Source: Listeria grandensis FSL F6-0971
GTDB taxonomy: Bacteria > Bacillota > Bacilli > Lactobacillales > Listeriaceae
Reading direction: 5' to 3'
DNA: 39,928 bases
Assembly: GCF_000525835.1 (NCBI RefSeq)
Contig: NZ_AODD01000017.1
Location: 1 to 39,928, forward strand
This document shows, one piece after another, positions 8,322 through 16,902 of this stretch. Position numbers and translations under genes: made by a program. Within the stretch, counting starts at the first letter, position 1. Every line of letters starts with the position of its first letter. The notes under the pieces are model-generated. The model was given only the letters and a program-made list of their open reading frames with translations, ran no database searches and was not told where the DNA came from.

Positions 8322-9824
8322 ATGAGTTATGTACTGGGCATTGATCTTGGAACGAGTTCTCTAAAAGGAATCGTCATGAATAAGGCGGGGCAAGTGATTG
8401 GTGAGGCTTCGGCGGAGTATGAGATTGATTCGCCGGCGCCGGGGTTTTCTGAGCAGCATCCGGAATATTGGGTGGTTGCTTATGAAGAAGTTTTGACGCG
8501 ACTTAGCATTGAAGTGGCTGATTTTGGCGCAGAGCTTGAGGCTATCAGTTTTTCTGGGCAGATGCATTCGCTGGTAACGCTTGGCGAGGAGGATAAGATT
8601 GTGCATCCGGCGATTTTATGGAACGATGTGCGGACGACGAAGCAATGTGAGCAAATCATGGCGGAGTTCGGCGATTCGATGATTGAAATCACGAAAAACA
8701 TTGTGCTGGAAGGCTTCACGCTACCTAAAATTTTATGGTTGCAGCAAAATAAGCCGGAAGTTTGGGCTGAGGTTCGGAAAATTATGTTGCCGAAAGATTA
8801 TTTGGCGTTTGTTCTGACGGGGAATATGCATTGTGAGTACTCGGATGCTGCGGGAACGTCGTTATTTGATATTGAAAAGCGTGATTGGTCAGCGGAAATT
8901 TGCGAGAAGTTCGGGATCGCGATGTCCATTTTGCCACCGGTTGTTTCTTCGATGGAGCAGGTCGGGGTGGTGAATGCGGGCTATGCGAAGCGCTTTGGCT
9001 TGAAACGAGAAGTGAAGGTGTTTGCTGGGGGCGCGGATAATGCGTGTGCGGCACTCGGAGCGGGTGTTGTGAGTGAGGATTACGCGCTTGTTTCGCTTGG
9101 TACCAGTGGTGTTTTCAGTTCTTTTGAAGCGGATATATCAAACTATAAAGGAAAATTGCATTTCTTCAACCATGTAATTCCGAACGCTAATTATTCGATG
9201 GGTGTGACGCTTGCCGCGGGAAATTCGCTGAACTGGTTTAAAAATACATTCGGCAAGGGTTTGAGTTTCGCAGAGTTGTTGGCGGATGTTTATACCGTTG
9301 CACCGGGCAGTGAGGGCTTGCTTTTCACGCCGTATATTGTCGGTGAGCGGACGCCGCATGTGGATTCGAAAATTCGTGGTAGTTTTATCGGTATCGATAC
9401 GAGGCATGAGCTGAAACATTTCGCGCGTGCAGTACTTGAGGGGATTACTTTTAGCTTGAAAGATGCGCAGATATTGATGGAAGAGGCTAAAAATAAGAAG
9501 TTTAAGCAGATCATCAGTGTTGGCGGCGGTGCTAAGAATGCGGATTGGATGCAAATGCAGGCGGATATTTTCAATGCGGAAATCATTCGTTTAGAGGTGG
9601 AGCAAGGGCCGGGCGTTGGTGCGTGTATGCTCGCGGCTGTCGGCAGTGGCTGGTTTGCGGATTTTGAGGCTTGTCGCGATGTGTTCGTGCAATATAAGGA
9701 CGCGACCTTCACACCTCGAGCGGAAAATGTGAAAAAATACGAAAAACTGTATGAGGTTTATACGCAAGTTTATCCAGCTACGAAGAATATTTGTGGTACG
9801 TTGACGGACCTCCAAGAAGTTTAA
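8322..9824 (+). CDS. xylB: Xylulokinase
   Basis: XylB phosphorylates D-xylulose with ATP to xylulose 5-phosphate, feeding the pentose phosphate pathway. This 500-residue FGGY-family kinase has the N-terminal phosphate motif LGIDLGTSSLKG, ISFSGQMHSLV, ILWNDVRT, the GGADNACAALGAG hinge and the C-terminal adenosine-binding VGGGAKNADWMQMQADIFN. It follows xylA closely with a GAGGGAG ribosome site, and a terminator lies straight after, so xylAB is a two-gene operon. No xylose transporter is next to it. Confidence 0.96.
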   Translation: MSYVLGIDLGTSSLKGIVMNKAGQVIGEASAEYEIDSPAPGFSEQHPEYWVVAYEEVLTRLSIEVADFGAELEAISFSGQMHSLVTLGEEDKIVHPAILWNDVRTTKQCEQIMAEFGDSMIEITKNIVLEGFTLPKILWLQQNKPEVWAEVRKIMLPKDYLAFVLTGNMHCEYSDAAGTSLFDIEKRDWSAEICEKFGIAMSILPPVVSSMEQVGVVNAGYAKRFGLKREVKVFAGGADNACAALGAGVVSEDYALVSLGTSGVFSSFEADISNYKGKLHFFNHVIPNANYSMGVTLAAGNSLNWFKNTFGKGLSFAELLADVYTVAPGSEGLLFTPYIVGERTPHVDSKIRGSFIGIDTRHELKHFARAVLEGITFSLKDAQILMEEAKNKKFKQIISVGGGAKNADWMQMQADIFNAEIIRLEVEQGPGVGACMLAAVGSGWFADFEACRDVFVQYKDATFTPRAENVKKYEKLYEVYTQVYPATKNICGTLTDLQEV

Positions 9825-9880
9825 GAAATAGGGACAAAAAAGAGTGGTACGAGTGCTCTTGTTTGTCCTTTTTCTATTTC
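9825..9880 (+). terminator. xylAB terminator
   Basis: A long imperfect stem: GAAATA-GGGACAAAAAAGAG on the left and CTCTTGTTTGTCC-TTTT-CTATTTC on the right, ending in T-rich sequence. It directly follows the xylB stop. Confidence 0.75.
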
Positions 9881-9991
9881 TGATTAAGTATGCTGGGGGA
9901 AATTGGGGATTTTATTTTGATCGTTTTTGTAAGCTTTGTTAAAGAGCGTGGCGATATTTTAATTTCAAGATTTTCATGGATAGCGGTTTTT

Positions 9992-10000
9992 TGTTATAAT
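9992..10000 (+). promoter_or_regulatory. Extended -10 promoter of the methyltransferase gene
   Basis: TGTTATAAT is a consensus extended -10 (TATAAT at 9995-10000), 30 bp before the ATG. No clear -35 was seen. The stretch between the xylAB terminator and this element holds nothing else. Confidence 0.6.
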
Positions 10001-10029
10001 GTTTACATAAAAGAAAGAGGTGTACCAAG

Positions 10030-10754
10030 ATGAAAGAAAATAAATATGATAATCCTGCTTTTTTCGAGCAGTACAGCAAAATGAATCGCTCGGTGGAGGG
10101 TTTGAAAGGTGCTGGAGAATGGCATGAGTTTCAGAAAATGATGCCTGATTTCGCGGGGAAACGAGTGCTTGATCTCGGTTGTGGATTTGGTTGGTATTGT
10201 CTATATGCAATCGAAAATGGCGCGGATTCAGCGGTAGGCGTGGATATTTCAGAAAATATGCTCGCCGAAGCCCGCAAGAAAACAGATTCACCGAAAATCA
10301 CTTACATCCATCAGGCGCTTGAGGATATCGATTTCCCGGATGCAAGTTTTGACGTGGTGATTAGCTCGCTTACGTTCCATTATATTGCGTCGTTTCAAGC
10401 GATCTGCGAGAAAGTAAACGGCCAGGTGGGGCATTCCTTTTCTCTGTGGAACATCCTGTTTTTACAGCGCAAGGAACGCAGGATTGGTACTATGATGAGG
10501 ATGGAAATAAACTGCATTGGCCGGTCGATAAGTATTTCACGGAAGGTCTGCGGACGGCGAATTTCTTAGGTGAGGCTGTGACGAAGTATCACAAAACGAT
10601 GACGACTTATGTGAACACGCTTCTTGAGACAGGCTTTGAATTGGTGAAATTGGTGGAGCCTGAACCGGATGCGGCGATGTTAGCTAGCCACCCGGATATG
10701 CCTGATGAGTTGCGCCGACCAATGATGTTACTCGTCGCGGCTCGGAAAAAATAG
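10030..10754 (+). pseudogene. Class I SAM-dependent methyltransferase, frameshifted
   Basis: The first frame gives a Methyltransf_11-type domain: RVLDLGCGFGWYC (SAM motif I), VGVDISENMLAEAR, FDVVISSLTFHYI. After the codons for EKVN (to 10419) the frame is lost. The correct continuation, PGGAFLFSVEHPVFTA, begins at 10422 in another frame and runs to 10754. The conserved LKPGG-like segment before PGG is short by two or more residues, so this looks like a small out-of-frame deletion rather than a simple homopolymer slip. Total length (725 nt) is just under the ~243 codons usual for the family. The methyl acceptor is unknown. The AGAAAGAGGTG ribosome site supports the start. Confidence 0.8.
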
Positions 10755-10757
10755 TTT

Positions 10758-11675
10758 CTAGTCATACTTACTTTGAATTTCCTTCAAATATGCGACGAAA
10801 TCTTCATAAAAATCACCAGACTTGCGGACGGTCACATGCGCACCTAAATGGAGCAGAAATCGATAGCCAGCTTCGTGATTTGGTAGCATTACTTTTGCTG
10901 AAAAATGTGATGCATCCAATGGTTCTATCGTCGTCATCCCGAACCGCATGACGATTTGTTCTCGAGCTATTTTGTCGACAATAAGGTGCACTTCTGTCAT
11001 CTCAAATGGCGGTGAGGCTTGCGATTGGAACGGTTTCAGTATAAATGGACGTGCCTCAAACGACTCAGCAGAGACTTCTAATTCGAGGACGCGCGATAAT
11101 TTAAACGTGCGAAAATCCTGGCGCTCCAAGCTGTATCCCTGCAAATACCAAGACCGATTGCGAAAAAGTAAATGGTACGGTTCCACTTTCCTTGTGGTTT
11201 GGTTGCCATCGCGATCAATATAGGTCAGGGCTACCAACTGTTGCTTCTTAATTGCTAAATGGAGCTGCTCCACGCTCTCGTTAAACTCCTGTTTCATCGC
11301 TAAATTCGAAAAATCTAGTGAAATAGAAGCCGCGGGGAGCTGATTTTTATGGCCAAGCATATTTTTCATTTTTAGCAGTGCTTTTTTGATGTCAGTGGAG
11401 GACAAAAGTTGTTCAAAGCCGCTCAAACCAGTGATAATCGCTGTTAAATCCTCGACGGTGAGCAGTTTCTTATCGACTTTATATGTTGGCATAATCCCGA
11501 TGCCGCCCTTGACTCCGGGTAGCGTATAAATCGGAATATTTGCCATGGAAAGCGTGTCGATATCACGATAAATCGTCCGTTTTGTCACTTCGAACATCGC
11601 CGCCATTTCCGAAGCGCTGACAAGTTCACGTTGAAGAAGTAACATAATAATTCCAATGAGCCGTTCAATTTTCAT
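10758..11675 (-). CDS. HTH-WYL (YafY/DeoR-like) transcriptional regulator
   Basis: A 305-residue regulator. The N-terminal HTH (VSASEMAAMFEVTKRTIYRDIDTL, seen in two parts at residues ~18-45) resembles the HTH_11/DeoR type. A central WYL domain contains YHLLFRNRSWYLQGYSLE and FRTFKLSRV, which in this family bind small ligands or nucleic acid. An upstream in-frame start (11708) is possible, but ATG 11675 has the ribosome site AGAAGGAGC and gives the natural MKIERLIGI start. It is divergent from the GyrI-like gene at 11779, the most likely regulated partner. A TGACA/TGTCA inverted repeat (11703-11707, 11714-11718) in the spacer is a candidate operator. Confidence 0.88.
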   Translation of the reverse strand: MKIERLIGIIMLLLQRELVSASEMAAMFEVTKRTIYRDIDTLSMANIPIYTLPGVKGGIGIMPTYKVDKKLLTVEDLTAIITGLSGFEQLLSSTDIKKALLKMKNMLGHKNQLPAASISLDFSNLAMKQEFNESVEQLHLAIKKQQLVALTYIDRDGNQTTRKVEPYHLLFRNRSWYLQGYSLERQDFRTFKLSRVLELEVSAESFEARPFILKPFQSQASPPFEMTEVHLIVDKIAREQIVMRFGMTTIEPLDASHFSAKVMLPNHEAGYRFLLHLGAHVTVRKSGDFYEDFVAYLKEIQSKYD

Positions 11676-11778
11676 TTTAATTGCTCCTTCTAATTCCAAT
11701 GATGACATACAGTTGTCAACATTCCCATGTTATAGTTACATCATAACAAATTTACAGTAACTTTTGGAGGGAAAAAGT

Positions 11779-12198
11779 ATGTCATTTGAAATTGTACAAT
11801 TAAACAAAGAAGTTTTTTCTGGAAGCAGAGTTGAAATTCCAGCATTTAATCCACAAGAAGGTTTCGCGGTTATGAGCGGTATCAAAGAGTCGGCCGTAGC
11901 AGATTTCGCGAAAACAGCAGAAGATTTTGTCGGCATTAATGCCAATATCGACGGCGTGCAAACGTACCTAGTGGCCAAATCTGGCACGGATAATGGCGAT
12001 ACATCGTTCGAAATTCCGGAAGGCCAGTATGCTAAATTCGTAACAACGGAAAAAGAACGGACAGCAATCGATGGATTCATTGGTCAATCTTACGGTGAAG
12101 TCATGGGTAGCGACACAGTTGGCGTTGCAGGTACTTTTAATTTAGAGGATTTGCGTGAAGCAGATTTCACATTATACATCCCAGTTGTAGCCAAATAA
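11779..12198 (+). CDS. GyrI-like / effector-binding domain protein
   Basis: A 139-residue protein starting MSFEIVQLNKEVFSGSRVEI, with the alternating beta pattern and late FEIPEGQYAKFVTTE segment seen in stand-alone AraC-type effector-binding (GyrI-like) proteins such as YdeE. Such domains bind small hydrophobic or aromatic compounds. A TTG at 11764 is in frame, but GGAGGG there is the ribosome site for ATG 11779. It is divergently transcribed from a WYL regulator, a common arrangement for a sensor-like protein and its controller. No enzymatic motif is visible, and its ligand is unknown. Confidence 0.7.
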   Translation: MSFEIVQLNKEVFSGSRVEIPAFNPQEGFAVMSGIKESAVADFAKTAEDFVGINANIDGVQTYLVAKSGTDNGDTSFEIPEGQYAKFVTTEKERTAIDGFIGQSYGEVMGSDTVGVAGTFNLEDLREADFTLYIPVVAK

Positions 12199-12200
12199 TA

Positions 12201-12255
12201 AAAAATAGAGCACTCGAAAAGTCTGAACAAAAGGCCTTGCGAGTGCTCTATTTTT
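12201..12255. terminator. Bidirectional terminator
   Basis: AAAAATAGAGCACTCG (12201-12216) pairs with CGAGTGCTCTATTTTT (12240-12255). The A/T flanks provide U tracts both ways. It separates the convergent GyrI-like gene and aldA; the aldA stop lies within the right arm. Confidence 0.85.
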
Positions 12256-13699
12256 ATTGGATATTTTGGTCGAATTGTAAGTATACGACGTGTGTTTGCA
12301 GATATTCTTCGAGTCCGTGTTTTCCGTCTGCACAACCGATTCCTGATTTGCGGAATCCTGCGTGGAAGCCTTGCATCGCCTCGAAGTTTTCCCGGTTTAC
12401 ATACGTTTCACCGAACTTCAGTTGACGAATGACCTTCATCGCGCGGTCTAGATTCGTTGTATAAACGGAAGAAGTTAAGCCGTAATCGCAATCATTGGCG
12501 AGTTTGATCGCTTCATCCAGCGTTTTGAATGTCCCAATCGGCGCGACCGGGCCAAATACTTCATCGTGCATAATTTCCATATCGTTGGTCGCCTCGCCAA
12601 TAACGGTTGGCTGGAAGAAGAACCCGGTTCCCTCAACAGCTTTCCCACCAGTCAAAATTTTTGCACCTTGCGCAACGGCACGATCTACTTTCGCTTGAAC
12701 GGATTGTTGGGCGCTTTTGTTCACGAGTGGTCCCATGTCGAGGTCGGCAGATGCCAGCGGATCACCATATTGAACGGCTTCCATTGCTTTTACAAACTTC
12801 GCAGTGAAAGCATCTTTCACATCTTCTTGCACGTAAACACGCTCCACACAGTTACAAACTTGACCGCTGTTAATCACACGAGAATCAACAATCGCCTTGA
12901 CGGCTAAATCTAAATCGGCGTCGTTTAGAACAATTGCCGGTGCTTTCCCGCCGAGTTCTAGGTTTACTTTGGTGATATTCTCACTCGCCGCTTGCATCAC
13001 TTTTTGGCCAGCAGGTTCGCTACCAGTCAAGGAAACGAGGCCGACTTTAGGATTTCCCGCAAGTTCATCACCGATTTCACCGCCACGCCCAGTTATCATG
13101 TTGTAAACGCCTTTCGGTAATCCGATTTGATCCACAATTTTCGTGAAAGCGACCGCATTATTGGGTGATTCCGCGCTTGGTTTCACTACAATCGTATTCC
13201 CGGTAATGAGCGCTGGAGCCATTTTTCGAGCAATTAAGAAGAACGGGAAGTTCCATGGCAAAATTCCAGTCGTGACCCCGATCGCTTTCTTGAATACGAA
13301 AATATGCTCATTTGGCCGGTCACTTTGTAAAATTTCACCTTCATATCTGCGCGCCCATTCGGCCATATAGTCTAAATAATCAGCGGTAAAATTCACCTCG
13401 ACCTCGGATAAGGCTAGCGTTTTTCCGACTTCCTCTGAAATAAGTTTGGCGATTTTAGGCACTTGTTCCCGGATTTTTGTAGCGATTTTATGTAGGTAAA
13501 CGCCACGCTCTACAGCAGGCAGGGCTTCCCACGCAATTTGCGCATCCTCGGCAGCATCAATCGCCCGTTTTGCATCCGCTTTTGTAGCTTTTGGTACTTG
13601 CGAAATAATTTTCTCGGTAGCAGGATTGATAACGTCAAAAAATTCTCCGTTGCTAGATAAAACAAATTCCCCATTGATATACATTTCATGTTGAATCAT
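12254..13699 (-). CDS. aldA: Lactaldehyde dehydrogenase (AldA-type aldehyde dehydrogenase)
   Basis: AldA oxidises L-lactaldehyde to L-lactate with NAD; it also accepts glycolaldehyde. This 481-residue protein matches E. coli AldA as I remember it over its whole length, including MAEWARRYEGEI, GILPWNFPFFLIARKMAPAL, LELGGKAPAIV (catalytic Glu), RVINSGQVCNCVERVY (catalytic Cys) and ENFEAMQGFHAGFRKSGIG. Lactaldehyde is the product of RhaD, whose operon lies ~10 kb to the right. The promoter-proximal sequence shares an 18-bp motif with the rhaB promoter (see 13716-13733), so co-regulation with rhamnose use is likely. The AAAGGAG ribosome site supports the start. Confidence 0.9.
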   Translation of the reverse strand: MIQHEMYINGEFVLSSNGEFFDVINPATEKIISQVPKATKADAKRAIDAAEDAQIAWEALPAVERGVYLHKIATKIREQVPKIAKLISEEVGKTLALSEVEVNFTADYLDYMAEWARRYEGEILQSDRPNEHIFVFKKAIGVTTGILPWNFPFFLIARKMAPALITGNTIVVKPSAESPNNAVAFTKIVDQIGLPKGVYNMITGRGGEIGDELAGNPKVGLVSLTGSEPAGQKVMQAASENITKVNLELGGKAPAIVLNDADLDLAVKAIVDSRVINSGQVCNCVERVYVQEDVKDAFTAKFVKAMEAVQYGDPLASADLDMGPLVNKSAQQSVQAKVDRAVAQGAKILTGGKAVEGTGFFFQPTVIGEATNDMEIMHDEVFGPVAPIGTFKTLDEAIKLANDCDYGLTSSVYTTNLDRAMKVIRQLKFGETYVNRENFEAMQGFHAGFRKSGIGCADGKHGLEEYLQTHVVYLQFDQNIQ

Positions 13700-13715
13700 G
13701 TGATTTTCTCCTTTA

Positions 13716-13733
13716 TTTATGTTGTTTTATGTG
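13716..13733 (-). promoter_or_regulatory. Candidate RhaR(DeoR-type) operator upstream of aldA
   Basis: On the minus strand this reads CACATAAAACAACATAAA. The plus strand at 22382-22400, upstream of rhaB, reads the same with one inserted T; the 13-base core AAAACAACATAAA is identical. The site lies between the aldA ribosome site and a TATAAT-like element further upstream. Confidence 0.55.
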
Positions 13734-13776
13734 TATTATTATAATGAAACAAACAAAAACAAGACAAATATAACGA

Positions 13777-14617
13777 TTACAACTTTAAAATATAAATAAA
13801 GACGAGAGAAATTAACACTCCGAATATCATGCTCAGGAAGTTACCAATCAAATAATATTCTGCAAAAGTTCGATTGTTTTCTAGTTCTTTGAATCGCGCT
13901 AACGTTTTCAAGGCAATGATGATTGGAATTGCTGAATAGATTTGTAATACCATGAAAATGAGTAGCAGCAAGCGTTCCAATCCACCGATATATCGCCCAG
14001 CTTTCAATTCTTTATTAGATACGATTGGTATTTCCTGATTTTTTGTCAAGATTATTTTTCCACTTTGTTTCGTGAACGATATCGATTTCTTTTCCAAATT
14101 GAACCCAGGCATTAGCACTTCGAGTACGTACGGAATCAAATAGCCGATCAAATAAACAATGATGATGGCAAGTGAAGCCAGTGCGCAGAATTTTGGATAG
14201 TTGTTTAACTGTGCGGGAATCAGTGTGATCTGTTCGTTGAAAACTAGCCATACTGCGATATAAATTGTGGTAATGTGCAGGATTTGGTCGGAAATGTAGG
14301 TGAATAAGTGAACCATTTTGGTATCGCGAAACAGCTTTTCTATGGGTGCTTTTGCTAAATCAATGATGAAATGAACGATTGTGAGTCCTAAAATCATGAG
14401 TAGTAGCGCCCAAAAACTGATTTTGCTATCAAACCAACAAAAATACACAATAATCGCAAGTAAATACAGATAGAAATGCGCGAAGATGTGCCATCCCAAC
14501 TGCTGCAATTTATGATAAGAGAAGCGCTCTTTTTTGGATGCTAGCCATTTTGTCCGTTTGTAGCACAAAATCGGCTAGAAAGTGGCACAGGAGTAGTGGG
14601 AAAAGTAGACTAGCCAT
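13777..14617 (-). pseudogene. DUF3307 family membrane protein, frameshifted near its N terminus
   Basis: The long open part (from about 14568) encodes a multi-helix membrane protein with six or so hydrophobic segments. The canonical DUF3307 N terminus (LLCHFLADFVLQTDKMAS) is encoded just upstream in another frame, from an ATG at 14617 that overlaps the stop of the preceding gene (ATGGCTAG). Removing one base from the T6 run at 14530-14535 (A6 on the coding strand) joins the two parts into a ~279-residue protein. DUF3307 genes are often next to SatD-like genes, as here, so translational coupling of a functional pair is inferred. Biochemical role unknown. Confidence 0.7.
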
Positions 14618-15428
14618 GACTAGCGCCTCCCATCATTTTTTGCAGATCGGCTAAATAGGCTACGATATCCAATCGAATTTTTTTGTATAGAAAGTAGTCG
14701 GAATTCGCAATAAGAACGCTGATTCGGGAGGAAATATCGGCTTTACTGAGCGCGCCATAACCGAGCGCTGTGCCGATTTTAATGTTGCTATAATCAGGAT
14801 AACTATCTTTCATACGAAAAAGGTCACGCTGTTTGTCACTTTTAATCAGCTTCTCAAAAGCAAGAAAGAACATCGCGTTAACCGCATTACCAAACGACTT
14901 GGGCTCTGCGATACAGTAGAATTTAAACGGCTGCTTATCGAAAAAATAGTCCTCATCACTGTCAATTGCGCTAGGCCTTTGACCTTGCTGTGATTTCATG
15001 ATTTGCTTGGCTCTTTCAGAAGCTTCAATCGCATTAATGATGCTGGTTCCATTGACGATATTGATGTTCTGCAGATCTTCGGTAGCGGGTGTATCAATAT
15101 AACCAATCCCAACTCCAAAGTAGAAATTAAGCGTTTCATCCACGACGGCTGGAATCGCGCTAAAATGAGCCTTGAAATGAGGTGAATAATACAACGTTAA
15201 GCAATGACTATAAATATCCGGTAACAGTTGGAAATCAGAGACGCCCCCAACAATTGCATCACCATCTTTAATTGTAAACGGCGTCAACAACTGGTCTTGA
15301 TAAGCGGTATTAATGCTGTCCGCGATATATGTGAGGATTTTTGTCCCGTCATGTAGTGTAGAAAAGACGTGCCGACTGCGACTGATATCGATATACATAT
15401 AGATAGCCTCGAATTTTAACGATTCCAC
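14610..15428 (-). CDS. SatD-like protein of unknown function
   Basis: A 272-residue soluble protein starting at a GTG, nine bases after a strong AAAGGAGG ribosome site. The N terminus YMYIDISRSRHV and the segment LTPFTIKDGDAIVGGV resemble the SatD family pattern (an ISRSR-like motif, then a xFxIxxGDxxxG motif), which also has a nucleotidyl-cyclase-like look. The C-terminal part (SKADISSRISVLIANSDYF) looks like a small helical DNA-binding or regulatory tail. It overlaps the DUF3307 gene by eight bases. A pair of near-identical AT-rich repeats lies immediately upstream. Family assignment is from pattern memory and moderate. Confidence 0.55.
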   Translation of the reverse strand: MESLKFEAIYMYIDISRSRHVFSTLHDGTKILTYIADSINTAYQDQLLTPFTIKDGDAIVGGVSDFQLLPDIYSHCLTLYYSPHFKAHFSAIPAVVDETLNFYFGVGIGYIDTPATEDLQNINIVNGTSIINAIEASERAKQIMKSQQGQRPSAIDSDEDYFFDKQPFKFYCIAEPKSFGNAVNAMFFLAFEKLIKSDKQRDLFRMKDSYPDYSNIKIGTALGYGALSKADISSRISVLIANSDYFLYKKIRLDIVAYLADLQKMMGGASHG

Positions 15429-15442
15429 TAAAAAGACCTCCT

Positions 15443-15497
15443 TTTATATAATGATAACTATATATTAGCATGTTTATATAATGATTACTATATATTT
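15443..15497. repeat. Two tandem AT-rich 24-bp repeats upstream of the SatD-like gene
   Basis: TTTATATAATGATAACTATA starting at 15443 and TTTATATAATGATTACTATA starting at 15473 are near-identical copies at 30-bp spacing (about three helical turns). Each is itself an imperfect palindrome (TATATA...TATATA). The position just upstream of the ribosome site suggests a two-site operator for the SatD/DUF3307 operon. Confidence 0.6.
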
Positions 15498-15527
15498 TAT
15501 GAGATTCCTTTTACGAAATTGCATAAC

Positions 15528-15599
15528 AAAAAGCCCCAAACGAGAAGCACAGCGGATAGCAAAATTCTTGCTAAACATCACTAGCTCCCGGTTTGAGGC
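15528..15599 (-). terminator. LPMO terminator (leftward)
   Basis: On the minus strand, GCCTCAAAC (15599-15591) pairs with GTTTGGGGC (15541-15533) and is followed by TTTTT (15532-15528). A smaller stem TAGCAA/TTGCTA (15557-15573) sits inside, giving a branched structure. Confidence 0.75.
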
Positions 15600-15614
15600 C
15601 GGATTTAATGTAGT

Positions 15615-16223
15615 TTATTGCAACGTCATTGTCCCATTATTAATCAAGTTAACATCAACAGCTTGATAAAAAGCATTCCCAGTATCCGCGATTTCCCAAA
15701 CGCCAAGCACAACATAATAGCCGTTGCGGTCAGTTGGAAGCGGCACTTTGTGGTTCACGGTGGTGGAAGTCGGAACTTCATTATGCGCATCAATCGTAGT
15801 CAGCAATTCCAGGTCACCACGAGTTAGTGGACTATTTGGATTCCAACCTTTTTTCGTAATGTAATACTTGTATTCCTTCGTTCTATGAAGCGCAGTGAGC
15901 GTCCAAGTGAAGTTGTTTTGTCCACCTAAAAGGTCTACATGGTGCCAGCGATCAGGAGTTTGAGCGTCCATTTCTGGAAACTTACCCCCACCCGCGATAG
16001 TACCATCAGAGGGTCCGCCAAGTGGGAAATTTCCCGTTGCTTCAATACTTTGTGGTTCCCATTGAATCGCGCCAGCATTTTGGTTAATTCCCAATTTCGC
16101 CAAATAAGCGCGACTTTCTGGTTTTGAAATATAGCCATGTGCCGATGCCCCCGGTGCAAATGTCGCGAACAACAACGCAAACGCTACCAAAAATAAAACT
16201 GATTTACCCAAAAACTTCTTCAT
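15615..16223 (-). CDS. Secreted chitin-active lytic polysaccharide monooxygenase (AA10, single domain)
   Basis: AA10 enzymes oxidatively cleave chitin (or cellulose) chains outside the cell with a copper centre. The signal peptide (MKKFLGKSVLFLVAFALLF onward, cleaved after ASA) exposes the N-terminal HGYISKPESRAYL, whose His1 forms the copper histidine brace with the second His in DRWHHVDLL. The rest fits a single AA10 domain of about 170 residues. It ends after AVDVNLINNGTMTLQ with no FnIII or chitin-binding module, unlike multi-domain Listeria homologues. An upstream ATG at 16265 is in frame, but GAGGGGTG before 16223 and the signal peptide favour the inner start. It likely works with the GH18 chitinase at 32480. 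Confidence 0.93.
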   Translation of the reverse strand: MKKFLGKSVLFLVAFALLFATFAPGASAHGYISKPESRAYLAKLGINQNAGAIQWEPQSIEATGNFPLGGPSDGTIAGGGKFPEMDAQTPDRWHHVDLLGGQNNFTWTLTALHRTKEYKYYITKKGWNPNSPLTRGDLELLTTIDAHNEVPTSTTVNHKVPLPTDRNGYYVVLGVWEIADTGNAFYQAVDVNLINNGTMTLQ

Positions 16224-16274
16224 CCAACTAACACCCCTCGATTTTTTGTTGTGGCTGTTCGACATGTAATAGAT

Positions 16275-16315
16275 TTACAGCCCCAATGTAAGCGCGAACA
16301 AATTGAGCGGTTAAT
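16275..16315. repeat. Dispersed repeat copy related to the 29.2 kb tandem repeat
   Basis: The 41 bases here (with cores CCCCAATGTAAG and GCGAACAA, ending GGTTAAT) match 29171-29211 with about six differences and no gaps. It lies in the upstream leader of the LPMO gene. Confidence 0.6.
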
Positions 16316-16650
16316 TTCACAATTTGTCCTTCCACGCTCGCTATCTTGTTTACCCATCGGATTTAGGAACTAACCACGAATATGTGAAAATGAAGCAATG
16401 TGCGCATGGACTAGACCGATTATTGTTTTGGTAGTAGATATAAAGAGCTGACACACTGATGAGAAAGCGCTTTTCTGGATAATCTCACTGGGTAATTTGG
16501 TTCTAATCGTGACATTCCAAACAAGTCGAAATGGGCGTTCTCCCCATGTTTTTTTCAAGACATATTACTAAAAAGGAATTATATTCAAGAGAGAGGCATG
16601 CTCATATAGTAACGTTTAATATTGTGAAAAAAATAACTTGTGTCGATGCT
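16316..16650. other. Gene-free stretch between LPMO and qoxA
   Basis: No convincing gene; a leftward 62-codon frame (16370-16558) has no ribosome site. A cre-like palindrome AGAAAGCGCTTTTC occurs at about 16462-16475 and could mediate CcpA control of the LPMO. Nothing else was recognised. Confidence 0.4.
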
Positions 16651-16679
16651 TTGAATATAGACGTCAAATAAGCTATAAT
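16651..16679 (+). promoter_or_regulatory. qoxABCD promoter
   Basis: TTGAAT (16651-16656) and TATAAT (16674-16679) are separated by exactly 17 bp. The 5' leader to the qoxA start would be about 215 bases. Several TTGTGA words (16623, 16734, 16741) nearby might be regulator half-sites. Confidence 0.7.
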
Positions 16680-16902
16680 AGTATACGAGTATGCACATGC
16701 AGTTTCAAATGCATAATTTCACGATTTAAAAGTTTGTGATATTGTGAGAAATCTAAACAATCTAGTTGGCCGTATAACGATACATATTTCGATATATTAT
16801 CAATTAGGGGAGTACTTTTCTGAGGGGAAATCAGAGAGTAGAGTTGTATTTTTGCGCAAAAATACACAGCAACAAACATCAAAAGGAAAGAAGGGGATTC
16901 GG

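Noticed and set aside
16370-16558. 62-codon leftward frame between LPMO and qoxA
   Set aside because: No ribosome site and no recognisable protein features; it covers a cre-like site.
16744-16902. N-terminal extension of qoxA
   Set aside because: Open in frame, but the lipoprotein signal peptide and ribosome site place the start at 16903 or 16912.
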